Positions 1 through 8,983 of a DNA stretch of 64,000 nt are shown one piece after another (within the stretch, counting starts at the first letter, position 1; each line of letters begins with the position of its first letter). The notes under the pieces are model-generated. The model ran no database searches. It was given only the letters and a program-made list of their open reading frames with translations, and was not told where the DNA came from. Both the position numbers and the translations under genes were made by a program. Origin of the DNA: Sphingobacterium endophyticum (GTDB lineage Bacteria > Bacteroidota > Bacteroidia > Sphingobacteriales > Sphingobacteriaceae); NCBI RefSeq assembly GCF_009733535.1, contig NZ_SMMI01000019.1, positions 1 to 64,000 on the forward strand, in the 5' to 3' direction.

Positions 1-250
1 CAATACTTTCCCCAATCCTTTCCCCCCAATCCTTTCACCCCAATACTTTCCCCCAATCCTTTCACCCCAATACTCTTCAACAATACTAAGCCCAATACTC
101 TTCAACAATACTATCCCCCAGATCCTGTAATCCCAATCCTTTCACCCCAATCCTTTCACCCCAATACTCTTCAACAATACTAAGCCCAATACTCTTCAAC
201 AATACTATCCCCCAGATCCTGTAATCCCATAATCCCATAATCCTGTTCTT
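1..250. repeat. C/A-rich tandem repeat tract
   Basis: The tract is built from short variants of CAATACT and CAATCCT separated by CCCC or TTTCACCC. On top of this is a longer tandem unit of 94 bp: the block starting at 54 recurs at 148, covering the CAATACTCTTCAACAATACT pair and CCCCCAGATCCTGTAATCCC. It ends with short ATAATCCC repeats just before the helicase start. The opposite strand is rich in GGGG and GGATTGG runs. No reading frame is evident. It may be an expandable intergenic tract; the left part lies outside the window. Confidence 0.85.
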
Positions 251-283
251 TTTGTTATCTTTACCCCCTCAAACATTTTCAAC

Positions 284-1558
284 GTGTCACTAGAAAAACT
301 AAAACTTTCAAAACGCCTTCAATCGAACATGAAGGAATTGGGTTACTTAACAGCCAAAGAATTCCAGTTAAAAGCACTTTCACGTATTGTTGGTGGACAT
401 AGTATTCTTGGAATTGCACCGGAAGGGGCAGGGAAGACTACAACTTATGTTCTAGGCGTATTGATGCGGTTAAAGTATTCAGATGATGAAGCGCCGAAAG
501 TATTGGTTTTAGCACCCAATGAAGAAAAGATTACAGAGATTGTCGACCGCTTCTATGCAGTTAGCAATAATAAGAATCTGCACATCATGGGGCTTAAGAC
601 CAGCGGAGCGATGGAGGAGGAGATCGAAGACCTTGTTCGTGGAGTGGATATTGTGGTGGCAACTCCGGCTAGGGCGCGAGCAGTGTACCTGAAACTAGGA
701 TTGAATCTGAACCGTATTCAGATGATGATTGTCGATGATGCGGAGGAAATCGTAAAGCAGGGAATGCAAACCAATGTGCGCGAATTGGCTCAAAGCTGCG
801 GAAATGTACAATATCTTGCCTTCAGTACTGTTGACCATGAAAAGCTGCATCTGATGATCGATCCTTTTATGGAATTTGCTACACTTGTTGAAGTCGATGA
901 GCTAGGCGATGTGATGGTTGATACCCATGACCTGATGTTATACCAAGTTCCGAATTTTACGACAAAAATCAACCTTTTGAATTCTTTAATGACTGATGAA
1001 GATGTATTCGATAAAGTAGTGGTTTTTGTTAATAGCAAGCAAACTGCACACAACCTATTAAATAGGCTGCATGTTAAGAAAGTGGAGGCTGCGATTCTAA
1101 ATCCTCTATTTCATGATGATCCAGCATTTACTGATATCAATATTTATAAGCAGAGCTCTCAAAGCAGATTGTTAATTGTTGCAAATGAAGGCACAACAGA
1201 CATTGACCTCAATGGAGTTCCCTTTATCTTCCACTTTGAAATTCCCGAAAACAAAGACCAATTTGTAGAGCATGTCATAAAGACTTCGGAGGATGAAGCC
1301 ATTGCGATTACCTTTGCAACAGACATTGAACTTCCTGAAGTTAAGAAAATCGAAAAATCCATAGGTCAGAAAATTCCGGTAATTCCTTTACCTGATGATG
1401 TGGTGATCTATAAACCCTCAGAATTAGGGAAAGAAAAAGAGGAATTCGACGAGACTAGAGGCGGGGCATTCCATAAAAAAAAGGAAAGCAATAGCAAGAC
1501 CTATAACTATGGAAGTGGAGAGAAAGCTAGAATGACCAGAAAAAATAAGAAAAGGTAA
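284..1558 (+). CDS. Divergent DEAD-box RNA helicase-like protein
   Basis: This 424-residue protein has the two-RecA-domain layout of DEAD-box RNA helicases. Visible are a Q-motif-like segment (EFQLKAL, about residue 26), a Walker A motif APEGAGKT (about 45-52), ATPARA (motif Ib, about 126) and IVDDAEE in place of DEAD (about 149). The second domain has VVFVNSKQTA (motif IV) and TTDIDL (motif V). The usual HRIGRTGR motif VI is lost and replaced by VEHVIKTSEDE. The C-terminus is a basic tail ending RMTRKNKKR, as in many Bacteroidota helicases. The start is GTG at 284; the repeat tract lies directly upstream. Loss of motif VI and the altered motif II make normal ATP-driven unwinding doubtful; it may be an RNA-binding relic or a ribosome-assembly factor. 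Confidence 0.85.
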   Translation: MSLEKLKLSKRLQSNMKELGYLTAKEFQLKALSRIVGGHSILGIAPEGAGKTTTYVLGVLMRLKYSDDEAPKVLVLAPNEEKITEIVDRFYAVSNNKNLHIMGLKTSGAMEEEIEDLVRGVDIVVATPARARAVYLKLGLNLNRIQMMIVDDAEEIVKQGMQTNVRELAQSCGNVQYLAFSTVDHEKLHLMIDPFMEFATLVEVDELGDVMVDTHDLMLYQVPNFTTKINLLNSLMTDEDVFDKVVVFVNSKQTAHNLLNRLHVKKVEAAILNPLFHDDPAFTDINIYKQSSQSRLLIVANEGTTDIDLNGVPFIFHFEIPENKDQFVEHVIKTSEDEAIAITFATDIELPEVKKIEKSIGQKIPVIPLPDDVVIYKPSELGKEKEEFDETRGGAFHKKKESNSKTYNYGSGEKARMTRKNKKR

Positions 1559-1622
1559 ATAGCGTAACAGCTCAAATATTTTCAAGGCATATTTTGTTCA
1601 ACAACAAAACAAAATAATAAAG

Positions 1623-1641
1623 GCAGTTTTACAAAAACTGC
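1623..1641. terminator. Bidirectional-type hairpin after helicase
   Basis: Arms GCAGTTTT and AAAACTGC are separated by ACA. On the minus strand the hairpin is followed by a T-rich stretch, so it best serves the small minus-strand gene at 1650-1754. Confidence 0.6.
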
Positions 1642-1649
1642 TTAGAGTT

Positions 1650-1754
1650 CTATTGCTTAGTTTTTCTGCGATAAAAAAACCTTACTATTAATACGATAAT
1701 GGCTATAGCAAGAGCTATGTTAAAGATTTGCCATAGAATTAAATTGCTCATCAT
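1650..1754 (-). CDS. Small single-span membrane protein (34 aa)
   Basis: A 34-residue frame begins ATG ATG AGC and encodes an N-terminal MMSNLILWQ, a hydrophobic stretch IFNIALAIAIIVLIV, and a basic end RFFYRRKTKQ. This is a compact single-pass inner-membrane protein with a positive cytoplasmic tail. It is followed by a hairpin terminator at 1623-1641. It is too short for ordinary gene calling. The composition and the terminator placement support it, but I do not recognise a family. Confidence 0.5.
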   Translation of the reverse strand: MMSNLILWQIFNIALAIAIIVLIVRFFYRRKTKQ

Positions 1755-2014
1755 GGATTATGGTTTAATTATTGGTTAGGATTAAATTAAATAATAATTA
1801 GCAAAAATTCAAATTTTAGGTATTTATCCTTATTCTAAAAAACATTGGCTAACCTTATAGGTAGTCGTCAAATAATTAGTTTACTTCATTAACACCAAAG
1901 CTTTACCATTAGAGAGAATAGGATAGAGGTGATATAAATCCTAAATCTTTTTAGAGAAAGTAAATATTAATTTATTATATTAATTTTTATACTTTCTCAA
2001 AACATCTATATCTA

Positions 2015-3049
2015 ATGACATTTTTACCTTTCGATCAATTACTGCCAACTAATTATTTGTCTGCCTGTTTAAACAATACTTCAGCTACATATAAATATTA
2101 TTGGTTATTGGCAATTTTAGATTCAATCGAATCGGGTACATATACGATTAGTAAAAAGAACCTATTTGCTGGGATGATAACCAATGCCTGGTATACAGTG
2201 AATTATTTTAATATTTCATTCGGACAATTTGATTTAATTCAACGGGCGATTGAAGAGATTAAGGATATTGAAGGAATAACAATAGATGAATCAAAGGATA
2301 AAATTTTCTCAAAATTGTTAACATCAAAAAATTTAAAGACTAATAAGTTATTGGTCCATTTTGACAAGCAGGTTCCACATTGGTTCTTAAGCCCTTGGTA
2401 TCCTGGAATAAAAAATACTAAAGAAATTTATGATTTATCTCAAAGTAGTTTTAATATTCCTTTATATCGATTGTATAAAGATAGAATTGAGATTTTGGAC
2501 CAATGGATACCATATCTTCAAAAACATATCCGATTGCTAAGAGATTATATCTATTGGAATCTTGCACTATTCCTCCAGGTTCGAAATCCAAATGTACCAG
2601 ATATCCCAAATAAACTTATCAAACCAGTGTTAAGAAGTTCACTTTTAAAAGAACGCAAGTTTTGGGATTTTGTATTTGAAGTTAATGGCCCTCAAAAATG
2701 TATTTATACGGGAAAGGAGCTTTTTATAGGTCAATATCATGTTGAACATTTTATTCCATACAGTTTTGTCTCCCATAACCAAATTTGGAATCTAATTCCT
2801 GCTGATAAAACTTATAACTTGCAGAAAAACAATAAAATACCGCGTTTAGATAAATTTTATAACTCATTTTTTGAATTACAGAATTTAGCTGTAGAAACTT
2901 ATAGAATTAATAGGCCTAAAGAGAAATTTTTACAAGATTATTTTAATGTAGGAACCGATATTTCAATTGGTTTGGATCGAAAAAAATTTTTTGAAATAAT
3001 TAATCCTTTAGTGACGATTGCATCAAATAATGGATTTCAATATTTGTAA
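2015..3049 (+). CDS. HNH endonuclease domain protein
   Basis: This 344-residue protein has a C-terminal HNH nuclease domain at about 229-280: CIYTGKEL, then HVEHFIPYS (H242, H245), WNLIPAD (N259) and YNLQKNNK (N268). The Cys-x-x-Thr-Gly entry and the E-H-F-I-P core are typical of HNH_4-like domains in defence and phage-related nucleases. The first 220 residues are an unassigned helical region with PHWFLSPWYP near 121-130. The start is the ATG at 2015. A second reading frame (3113-3552) follows after 63 bp, so the two were probably one operon. AT-rich sequence and nearby decayed restriction genes suggest horizontal transfer. A defence role is inference. Confidence 0.8.
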   Translation: MTFLPFDQLLPTNYLSACLNNTSATYKYYWLLAILDSIESGTYTISKKNLFAGMITNAWYTVNYFNISFGQFDLIQRAIEEIKDIEGITIDESKDKIFSKLLTSKNLKTNKLLVHFDKQVPHWFLSPWYPGIKNTKEIYDLSQSSFNIPLYRLYKDRIEILDQWIPYLQKHIRLLRDYIYWNLALFLQVRNPNVPDIPNKLIKPVLRSSLLKERKFWDFVFEVNGPQKCIYTGKELFIGQYHVEHFIPYSFVSHNQIWNLIPADKTYNLQKNNKIPRLDKFYNSFFELQNLAVETYRINRPKEKFLQDYFNVGTDISIGLDRKKFFEIINPLVTIASNNGFQYL

Positions 3050-3112
3050 TTTTGGTTATCTGAGGTAGATATTAATAATGTTTAAATTATCACATTAACT
3101 ATAAATAAACGA

Positions 3113-3552
3113 ATGTCTAACATTTTAAGGTATGTGAATTCTAGTCAATTTAATTACATTCCGACACAAAAAGTGTTAAGATCTGATTTACAGTATGTTA
3201 GTTTTCAAAAAATTCAGATTCAGGTACGAACTATTAAATGTAAGTTAATGAGTTTTTTACTGAAGTTGATAATTTTGAAAATGACTTTTATTTTTTATCT
3301 GAAGCCGTAGACCCTGACCAATTAAGAGCAAAAATAGCAGAGAAAATTCTTAGTAGAAGGAGTCCATTTAAAGGAATTAAAGAATTAAGTGATTTGCTCA
3401 AGCGTGAGAATGTTGGCCATGTCGATAATCTAGCTAAACTTTTGAAGTTATGCGGACTAGCTGAGTTGATTGATATGGATTTTGACCTAAAATTTCAATT
3501 ACGTTATTTAATTTCTAATGTTTTGTTGTACGGAAAAAACGATGTCGATTAA
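3113..3552 (+). pseudogene. Frameshifted partner of the HNH gene
   Basis: The first part starts at ATG 3113 and reads MSNILRYVNSSQF through RTIKC. Near 3243 the coding signal moves to another frame, continuing VNEFFTEVDNFEN, SEAVDPDQLRAK and LAKLLKLCGLAELI to TAA at 3550-3552. One added base at the TAAG near 3241-3244 would join both parts into a protein of about 146 residues. The original frame runs into a stop at 3308-3310. I do not recognise the family. The C-terminal half looks helical. The shift could be a true mutation or a sequence error. Confidence 0.6.
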
Positions 3553-3560
3553 TCTTTTTA

Positions 3561-3593
3561 AAAGCGGAGAATAAATAGATTATTCTCCGCTTT
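3561..3593 (+). terminator. Hairpin terminator after HNH operon
   Basis: Arms AAAGCGGAGAATA and TATTCTCCGCTTT form a 13-bp perfect stem with a 7-nt loop. It separates the HNH operon from the Fic gene. Confidence 0.75.
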
Positions 3594-3594
3594 A

Positions 3595-3627
3595 TATGCG
3601 GTAAATATTACTTATATTTACCGCATA
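3595..3627. promoter_or_regulatory. Palindromic operator upstream of fic
   Basis: Arms TATGCGGTAAATAT and ATATTTACCGCATA (14 bp, perfect) are separated by TACTT and end 13 bp before the Fic ATG at 3641. The half-site ATTTACCG...TACAA recurs downstream of the gene at 4745-4781. Position and symmetry suggest an operator for autoregulation or a 5' leader hairpin. Confidence 0.6.
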
Positions 3628-3640
3628 CAATTTTGAGGTC

Positions 3641-4735
3641 ATGGCAATCTATATACACGAACGACATAATTGGACAGATTTTCAATGGGAAGGTGAGAAG
3701 ATACTTAATCTATTAAGCGACGTTCGGCATTTACAAGGAAAGCTTATTGGAAAAGTAGAGTTGCTAGGATTTGAGTTAAAAGACGAAGCAAATTTGGAAA
3801 CACTTATCCAAGATGTTGTTCAATCATCAGAAATAGAGGGAGAGATATTAAATCCAGAACAAGTCCGCTCATCGATAGCGACTCGATTAGGGTTGGAAAA
3901 TTCAGGCCTTGTAAATTCTGATCGTCACATCGATGGTGTTGTAGAAATGATGTTAGACGCTACACAGAATACAGATAAGACCATAAGTAAAGAAAGATTA
4001 TTTGGCTGGCATGGTGCATTATTTCCAATCGGAAGAAGTGGTTTGTATAAAATTTATGTGGCACAATGGAGAAGTGGTGATATGCAAGTTGTTTCAGGAG
4101 GAATGGGAAAAGAAGTTGTACACTTTGAAGCGCCTAAAGCTGAACGGCTTGAAGAAGAAATGAAGAGATTTATAAGATGTTTTAATGCGGAATCCCATAT
4201 AGATCCAGTCTTAAAAGCTGCTATTGTACATTTATGGTTTGTGACTATACATCCATTTGATGATGGTAACGGACGTATTGCTCGTGCATTAACAGATATG
4301 CAATTGTCGAAAGCGGATGGTGTCAATCAACGTTTTTATAGTATGTCTGCGCAAATTAAACAGGAACGTAAGGAATACTATAAGATTCTAGAGAAAACAC
4401 AAAAAGGAGATTCGGATATTACCAATTGGGTAGTTTGGTTTTTAAACTGCCTCAAAGAAGCTATTATTGCTTCAAATACAATAATAGATAAAGTCGTTAG
4501 AAAACATCACTTTTGGATGCAAAACAATCTTAATATCACTAATAATAGGCAACGAGTAATGTTGAATAAATTAATGGATAATTTTGAAGGAAATCTGACT
4601 TCATCGAAATGGGCAAAGATGACAAAGGTATCTGCTGACACTGCATTACGAGATATTACAGATTTAGTGAATAAAGGTGTTCTAATAAAGGCTGATTCAG
4701 GTGGAAGAAGTACCAATTATGGGCTAAATTGGTGA
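3641..4735 (+). CDS. Fic-family protein adenylyltransferase (DUF4172 type)
   Basis: Fic enzymes transfer AMP from ATP to hydroxyl side chains of target proteins. The catalytic motif HPFDDGNGR is intact at 204-212. An N-terminal inhibitory helix motif of the S/T-x-x-x-E-G/N type is present as SSEIEG at 62-67, which marks a self-inhibited class II Fic protein. The N-terminal 80 residues match the DUF4172 layout. The last 90 residues look like a winged helix (WAKMTKVSADTALRDITDL, then GRSTNYGLNW), which would allow DNA binding and autoregulation through the flanking palindromes. Length (364 aa) is normal for the family. The gene is alone between two hairpins. Confidence 0.93.
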   Translation: MAIYIHERHNWTDFQWEGEKILNLLSDVRHLQGKLIGKVELLGFELKDEANLETLIQDVVQSSEIEGEILNPEQVRSSIATRLGLENSGLVNSDRHIDGVVEMMLDATQNTDKTISKERLFGWHGALFPIGRSGLYKIYVAQWRSGDMQVVSGGMGKEVVHFEAPKAERLEEEMKRFIRCFNAESHIDPVLKAAIVHLWFVTIHPFDDGNGRIARALTDMQLSKADGVNQRFYSMSAQIKQERKEYYKILEKTQKGDSDITNWVVWFLNCLKEAIIASNTIIDKVVRKHHFWMQNNLNITNNRQRVMLNKLMDNFEGNLTSSKWAKMTKVSADTALRDITDLVNKGVLIKADSGGRSTNYGLNW

Positions 4736-4745
4736 TTTTTTAAGA

Positions 4746-4781
4746 TTTACCGACTACAAAATGCTGTTTGTAGTCAGTAAA
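4746..4781. terminator. Hairpin after fic, related to upstream operator
   Basis: GACTACAAA (4752-4760) and TTTGTAGTC (4767-4775) form a 9-bp stem, extended by TTTAC and GTAAA across one mismatch and followed by an A-rich stretch. Its left side ATTTACCGACTACAA closely matches ATTTACCGCATACAA upstream of fic. It may act as terminator, operator or both. Confidence 0.6.
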
Positions 4782-4789
4782 TTAAAAAA

Positions 4790-5400
4790 AGTAAATCTTT
4801 AAATTATTAACATATGTAGCTTTAAATAAGTAATTTGTGTTTTTGATTTATGCATTTGTAATCATGTAGTCACGTAGTCAGTAGATTTTCAACTTTCCAG
4901 AAGTCCCTGTGATTATTTAGAATTAAATGTGACAATTGGCGAAATAACAGGAGAAATTACTACCGATGTTGGAAACTTATTTTTCTCTAAAATCACGGTA
5001 TATTTGCTACATCTTTATATTAGTTAACGTGCTGTAATTTAATGCATTATTAGTTATTGTGTCAGGAAATTTCTGTATTCAATTCTTTAGGTTTATATGT
5101 AATAACCAATGAATCTGAAATCAATGCGTGCTGAATATCGTAATATTCATAAATTTTAAAATTGAACTTCTCATACCCTCTACGCATATCATCGTTATCT
5201 TGTTGTCAAAAATATCAGCATTCTTCGACATGAAGGAAATAAACTCGTCAGCATGTTTATCAGATTCTATCATGCCATTTATTTCACCATACACCAACAT
5301 ATCTATAAAAAGTGTCCATTGTATTAGTTTCATATTATTTCGTTAACTTAAAATAAGTGTACTTAATTGTCTTTATTCATATCGATTTTAAGATTGCAAA
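4790..5400. other. Intergenic region without a clear gene
   Basis: AT-rich. It holds GTAGTCAGTAGATTTT at 4874-4889, a partial copy of the palindrome after fic. Opposing frames of about 70 codons at 5121-5346 overlap each other, and neither looks like a real gene. The truncated end of the HsdR remnant lies near the right edge. Confidence 0.5.
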
Positions 5401-5404
5401 CTAT

Positions 5405-6590
5405 ACTAATTTTCAAGGAGTTTGTAATCCAAGTATCTTCAGACAACCAATTCGTTCTTCAACTGGATTTCCATTTTTGTCTAAAAATCCTTGTGATGGT
5501 CTCCAGCCTTCTGCATCAATGTCTAATGTGATTTTTTCCACTTTGTAAGGAGCAAGAAAACCATCATCAACTCCTTGTTTTAAGGAATAAGTGTAAATGG
5601 GATCACCAAAATAGTCAATATTAGAAACTTAGGTTGTTTCTTTTGGCGTTGCTGTTAATCCAACGTGAGTAGCTTTAATGAAATATTCAAGAATTTCTCT
5701 TCATTTGCTATCTTCTTTTGCACTTCCTCTTTGGCATTCATCAATAATGATTAAGTCAAAAAAATCTCGATTGAATTGTTTTTAAGCATCTTCTGATTTA
5801 TTATCAGGCAACCCTTGATACAATGCTAGGTAAATATTATAGGCATTATCGATTTTTTTATGTTTGATGATGGTTAAGGCATCTTTAAAATGCTTGAAAT
5901 CTCCACAAGCCGTTTGGTCAATCCATGCAGTTCTATCAGCTAAAAAGAGGATTCTTTTTTTAGAACCACTTTTCCATAATCTACAAATAATTTGAAAAGC
6001 GGTATACGATTTTCCTGTTCCATTTGCCATTACCAAAAGAATTCTGTCAATACCTTTTGCAACTGCTTCAATCGTTCTGTTAATTGCAATTTGTTGGTAA
6101 TATCTTGGGCTTCGTCCAGAGCCATCTTGAAAATAATCCTGTTTGGCAATTTCTTCAACCTCTATTGTTGCAATTCCCTTATATTTTTTGTATTTCTCCC
6201 AAAAGCATTTCGGGAATTTGGAATTCGTCTAATGTTATTTCTTTTTCTATTGCTCCGTCGCTAGCTGTTTTGTCATGAAAAATAGAAGCCATCTCCATTG
6301 CTGCTGAAGACACAGGGTACGTCTAAAGTATTGGCATAATTAAGAGCTTTTTGAATGCCACTTTTTACGGTTTGTTTATTGTCTTTTGCCTCAATAATTG
6401 CAATCGGAACATTGGGTTTGTAAAATAGAATGTTGTCTGCAAATTTTCGTTTACCTCTTGCAGTCAATTTCCCTTTTACATAGATACTTCTGTCTGTAAA
6501 GAAAATTTCACGACCAATTTGCGTTTGCCCATCCCAACCTGATTTTAAAATTGCAGGCGTGATAAACTTTGCTTTTATGTCAGATCAGAT
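5405..6590 (-). pseudogene. hsdR: Decayed type I restriction subunit R (HsdR)
   Basis: Pieces of one HsdR protein lie in order on the minus strand but in different frames and with stops. From the N-terminus: DIKAKFITPAILKSGWD (about 6590), RGKRKFADNILFYKPN and the nuclease motif PIAIIEAKDN (6370-6470), PRYYQQIAINRTIEAVAKG (about 6100), the Walker A MANGTGKS (about 6020), RILFLADRTAWIDQT, then FFDLIIIDECQRGSAKED (DEAD-like motif II, about 5750) and VGLTATPKE (about 5660). It ends near [19 protein letters not shown]. The C-terminal half is missing and no HsdM or HsdS was seen. It cannot make a working motor/nuclease. Confidence 0.85.
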
Positions 6591-6660
6591 TAATCCGTTT
6601 TATTCTTATCTCAATACTTTAAATTTGATCGTTATGTTTATTCTAACCACATGTAATCAA

Positions 6661-7095
6661 TTAAAACAGTTGATTAAATCTCCCCTCAATCTCCATGATT
6701 CTATCCAATAGTTCCTTCCATTTCAAACTCTCACCCATAATCATATTTTCCTGCATGGTCTTGTAATCATCTTCCCATTTATTTATGATAGAATCTGGTG
6801 GAATAATGGTCAATTTCCCTTTCTTGTGATTAGAATAATCCATTCCTCGTAATGGTGTAACCGTTTTACGGTGCTCAACAATGGTGTTGAACAATTCGTC
6901 ATTAGCAATGGCAATTTCACCGTATTCGGCTATCATAATTTTATCTAAATCATATAAATTTCTCGTAAGACCATTCGTTCTAATCTTATCTAATGGTTTT
7001 CAAAATTCTTCATGCGGCAATAGTACCTTCTCTATAAACGTACATTTAGGGATAACTGTCTGAAAATCAAAATAATGTTCAGTAAAATCAAGGTA
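6661..7095 (-). pseudogene. AbiEii-type nucleotidyltransferase toxin remnant
   Basis: The C-terminal part of an AbiEii/AbiGii-like toxin is recognisable: CTFIEKVLLPHEEF, RTNGLTRNLYDLDKIM, VTPLRGMDYSNHKKG, LTIIPPDSIINKWEDDY and LKWKELLDRIMEIEGRF. An in-frame TGA after LLPHEEF (about 7005) breaks the frame. The N-terminal nucleotidyltransferase core (G-S-x-x-D-x-D) and the antitoxin gene AbiEi are absent. The longest open piece is 6661-6936. In intact systems the toxin blocks phage growth by acting on tRNA; this copy is dead. Confidence 0.75.
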
Positions 7096-7099
7096 ATTA

Positions 7100-7473
7100 T
7101 ATTTATGAACTAGTAACGATATAACTGTTTCTGTTTCAAACGTCTCGGATCGCAATCACCTTTGGATTTGGTAAAATAGTTGACATTTTTGGAAAAGGCA
7201 TCGATGAGGAGGAAAAAAAAGATGAAACCTTAACAAGTATTGCTAAATCACGCATCAATGCAGAGTGAGGAAAAGAAGAACCAAAAATCATAAGAATCAT
7301 TTTTCACTCTAAATCTAGGAGTTGATTCATCTGATTGGGTTTTTGCCTTGTATTATTGTCGTGATTTAATTAATTATTCTGAAACAATTCATGAACATAT
7401 TAAGTTGGGATTATATGATTTTAAATTCATTCAGGTGCTAATTGTATAGTCAATATTCATTATTATAAAAATT
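7100..7473 (+). other. Gene fragments, no intact gene
   Basis: Two coding-like scraps are visible on the plus strand: FGKIVDIFGKGIDEEEKK ending in TGA near 7268, and SSDWVFALYYCRDLINYS through FKFIQVLIV ending in TAG near 7449. Neither has a proper start and I do not recognise either. Confidence 0.4.
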
Positions 7474-7686
7474 ATGGAGACGCCATTACCTTTAAAAGAT
7501 TTAATTTTATTCAGATTGTATCATGGTAAAACAATCTTTGAACTGGAAATTTTTGGAAATTTTAAGGATGATCTAACCTCACTTCTGGAGGAAAAGATGA
7601 TTGTTCCATCAAATAATTCCCTAAAAACTGATAGTTTTTATGAATTCAAAGTCACTGAAAAGGGTATAAAATTCCTTTTTAGGTAA
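7474..7686 (+). CDS. Small hypothetical protein, possibly winged-helix-like
   Basis: A 70-residue protein starts METPLPLKDLILFRLYHG and ends YEFKVTEKGIKFLFR. The order helix, LTSLLEEKMIVPS, then a strand ending in VTEKGIKFL resembles the end of a winged-helix domain, but it is short and I do not assign a family. No signal peptide or membrane segment. Confidence 0.45.
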   Translation: METPLPLKDLILFRLYHGKTIFELEIFGNFKDDLTSLLEEKMIVPSNNSLKTDSFYEFKVTEKGIKFLFR

Positions 7687-7815
7687 TCTATTTTCATAGT
7701 AAATTTCAAGTTTAAAAAAATTATTTGAAACTAATCAGGGCATTCTGATTACAAACTGTCCAAAAATTAAACCAGTAAGCTTATAGATTTACTGATTTTA
7801 ACGTGGTATGAAATA

Positions 7816-8103
7816 TCATTGGATCTTTAGGGTAGTTCGATTATAAATATCATTTTTTATCCTCTCGATCAAATTTCCAACCTGATCGTCTATGACTTGT
7901 TCATTAGATTCCTTTTCAATGTACATCCTATGGATGTATAATTCCGATCTTACGTACCCACATATAACATATATATCAGCACCTATTAGCCATCCTTTTT
8001 CAATGTTGATACTGGCATCTGCTTTTGTATGGCTTAGATTATAAAATTCGAAGATTTCTTTAAGCAAAGGTTCTAAAGCATTTAGAAAGTATTTGTAACT
8101 CAT
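7816..8103 (-). CDS. Hypothetical protein (95 aa)
   Basis: A cytoplasmic-looking protein, MSYKYFLNALEPLLKEIFEFY onward, with alternating strands in the middle (WLIGADIYVICGYVRSELYIH) and a helical end. There is no signal peptide. It stands alone between the defence-island scraps and a long gene-poor stretch. Family not recognised; sequence composition supports real coding. Confidence 0.55.
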   Translation of the reverse strand: MSYKYFLNALEPLLKEIFEFYNLSHTKADASINIEKGWLIGADIYVICGYVRSELYIHRMYIEKESNEQVIDDQVGNLIERIKNDIYNRTTLKIQ

Positions 8104-8845
8104 CTGTAAGTAATTGGTAAATTCTGTTGTGGATTAATAACTCCAAACCTAAGAAAGGTTACATTTGAATAAAATGATTTAAATCACTTCGATACTTGAT
8201 CTTTTTTACAATTGATTTTAAAGATTCTGCATATGGTTCGTGTGACTATTCAAACCTGATTCAATATTAAAATGGAAAATGCTAACAGAAGGTTTGCAAG
8301 ACCGTTAAGTTCAGGTTGACCTTTGAGGTAAGTACACGCATGGAGGATCTTGTTCTAGGTGAGATTAGCCATGGATACACCATCTTTATAGAAGAGGCTG
8401 TTGCAGAGTCAAGAAGGTTAATGAAAAATAAAGGTAATGCTCCTGAATATAAATTCCGGACTTAAACCACTATTAGTTCTGGGATAGAGGGTGACATAAA
8501 AGGTTCTCGAATGACTATTGATTCAGGATGTCTTTTGAGAGAGAAAACCCAATGGCCAAAGATTACCTATGGCTTCAATTAGACGGAAATCAAACAGAAA
8601 TTAAATTCAAATTGATGGCTGTATAATGAATTAAAAAGTACTCAATTAAAATTTTGCCCAAGTTTGTAATTTAAGGGAAAAATTGTCTTTGATTGAACTT
8701 TAAGGCAGGTCCAGTATTCGAACAATTAACCTATTCGCATAGTAATAATAACTATAATTTCGAGTTCATCGGTTTTGAAGGAGATATTGGCCCGAATGCA
8801 TAGAAAAGTAAATGAGGTTAGGTCGGAATAGAAATTAGACACAGA

Positions 8846-8873
8846 AATCCAACGGTGTCGAATCCGTTGGGTT
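8846..8873. repeat. Hairpin repeat, copy 1
   Basis: Arms AATCCAACGG and CCGTTGGGTT around an 8-nt loop TGTCGAAT. A near-identical element is at 42425-42452 (26 of 28 positions the same). Confidence 0.6.
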
Positions 8874-8957
8874 ACTAAATTCATTATGCTATTACAACAT
8901 TTGACCATTTAAAGATAGCTAAAAATGTAGTAGATTGATATGCATTAGAAGAAAAAA

Positions 8958-8983
8958 CCCAATAGGGTGATTACTCTATTGGG
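8958..8983. terminator. Hairpin terminator-like element
   Basis: Arms CCCAATAG and CTATTGGG with a 10-nt loop. It is preceded by an A-run, so on the minus strand it would be followed by T residues. No minus-strand gene is seen directly upstream of it. Confidence 0.45.

Noticed and set aside
1-250. CRISPR-like array
   Set aside because: Repeats are of mixed size and run directly into each other; there are no unique spacers of equal length and no cas genes.
5121-5346. Opposing 70-codon frames
   Set aside because: They overlap on opposite strands in AT-rich DNA and neither has recognisable motifs.
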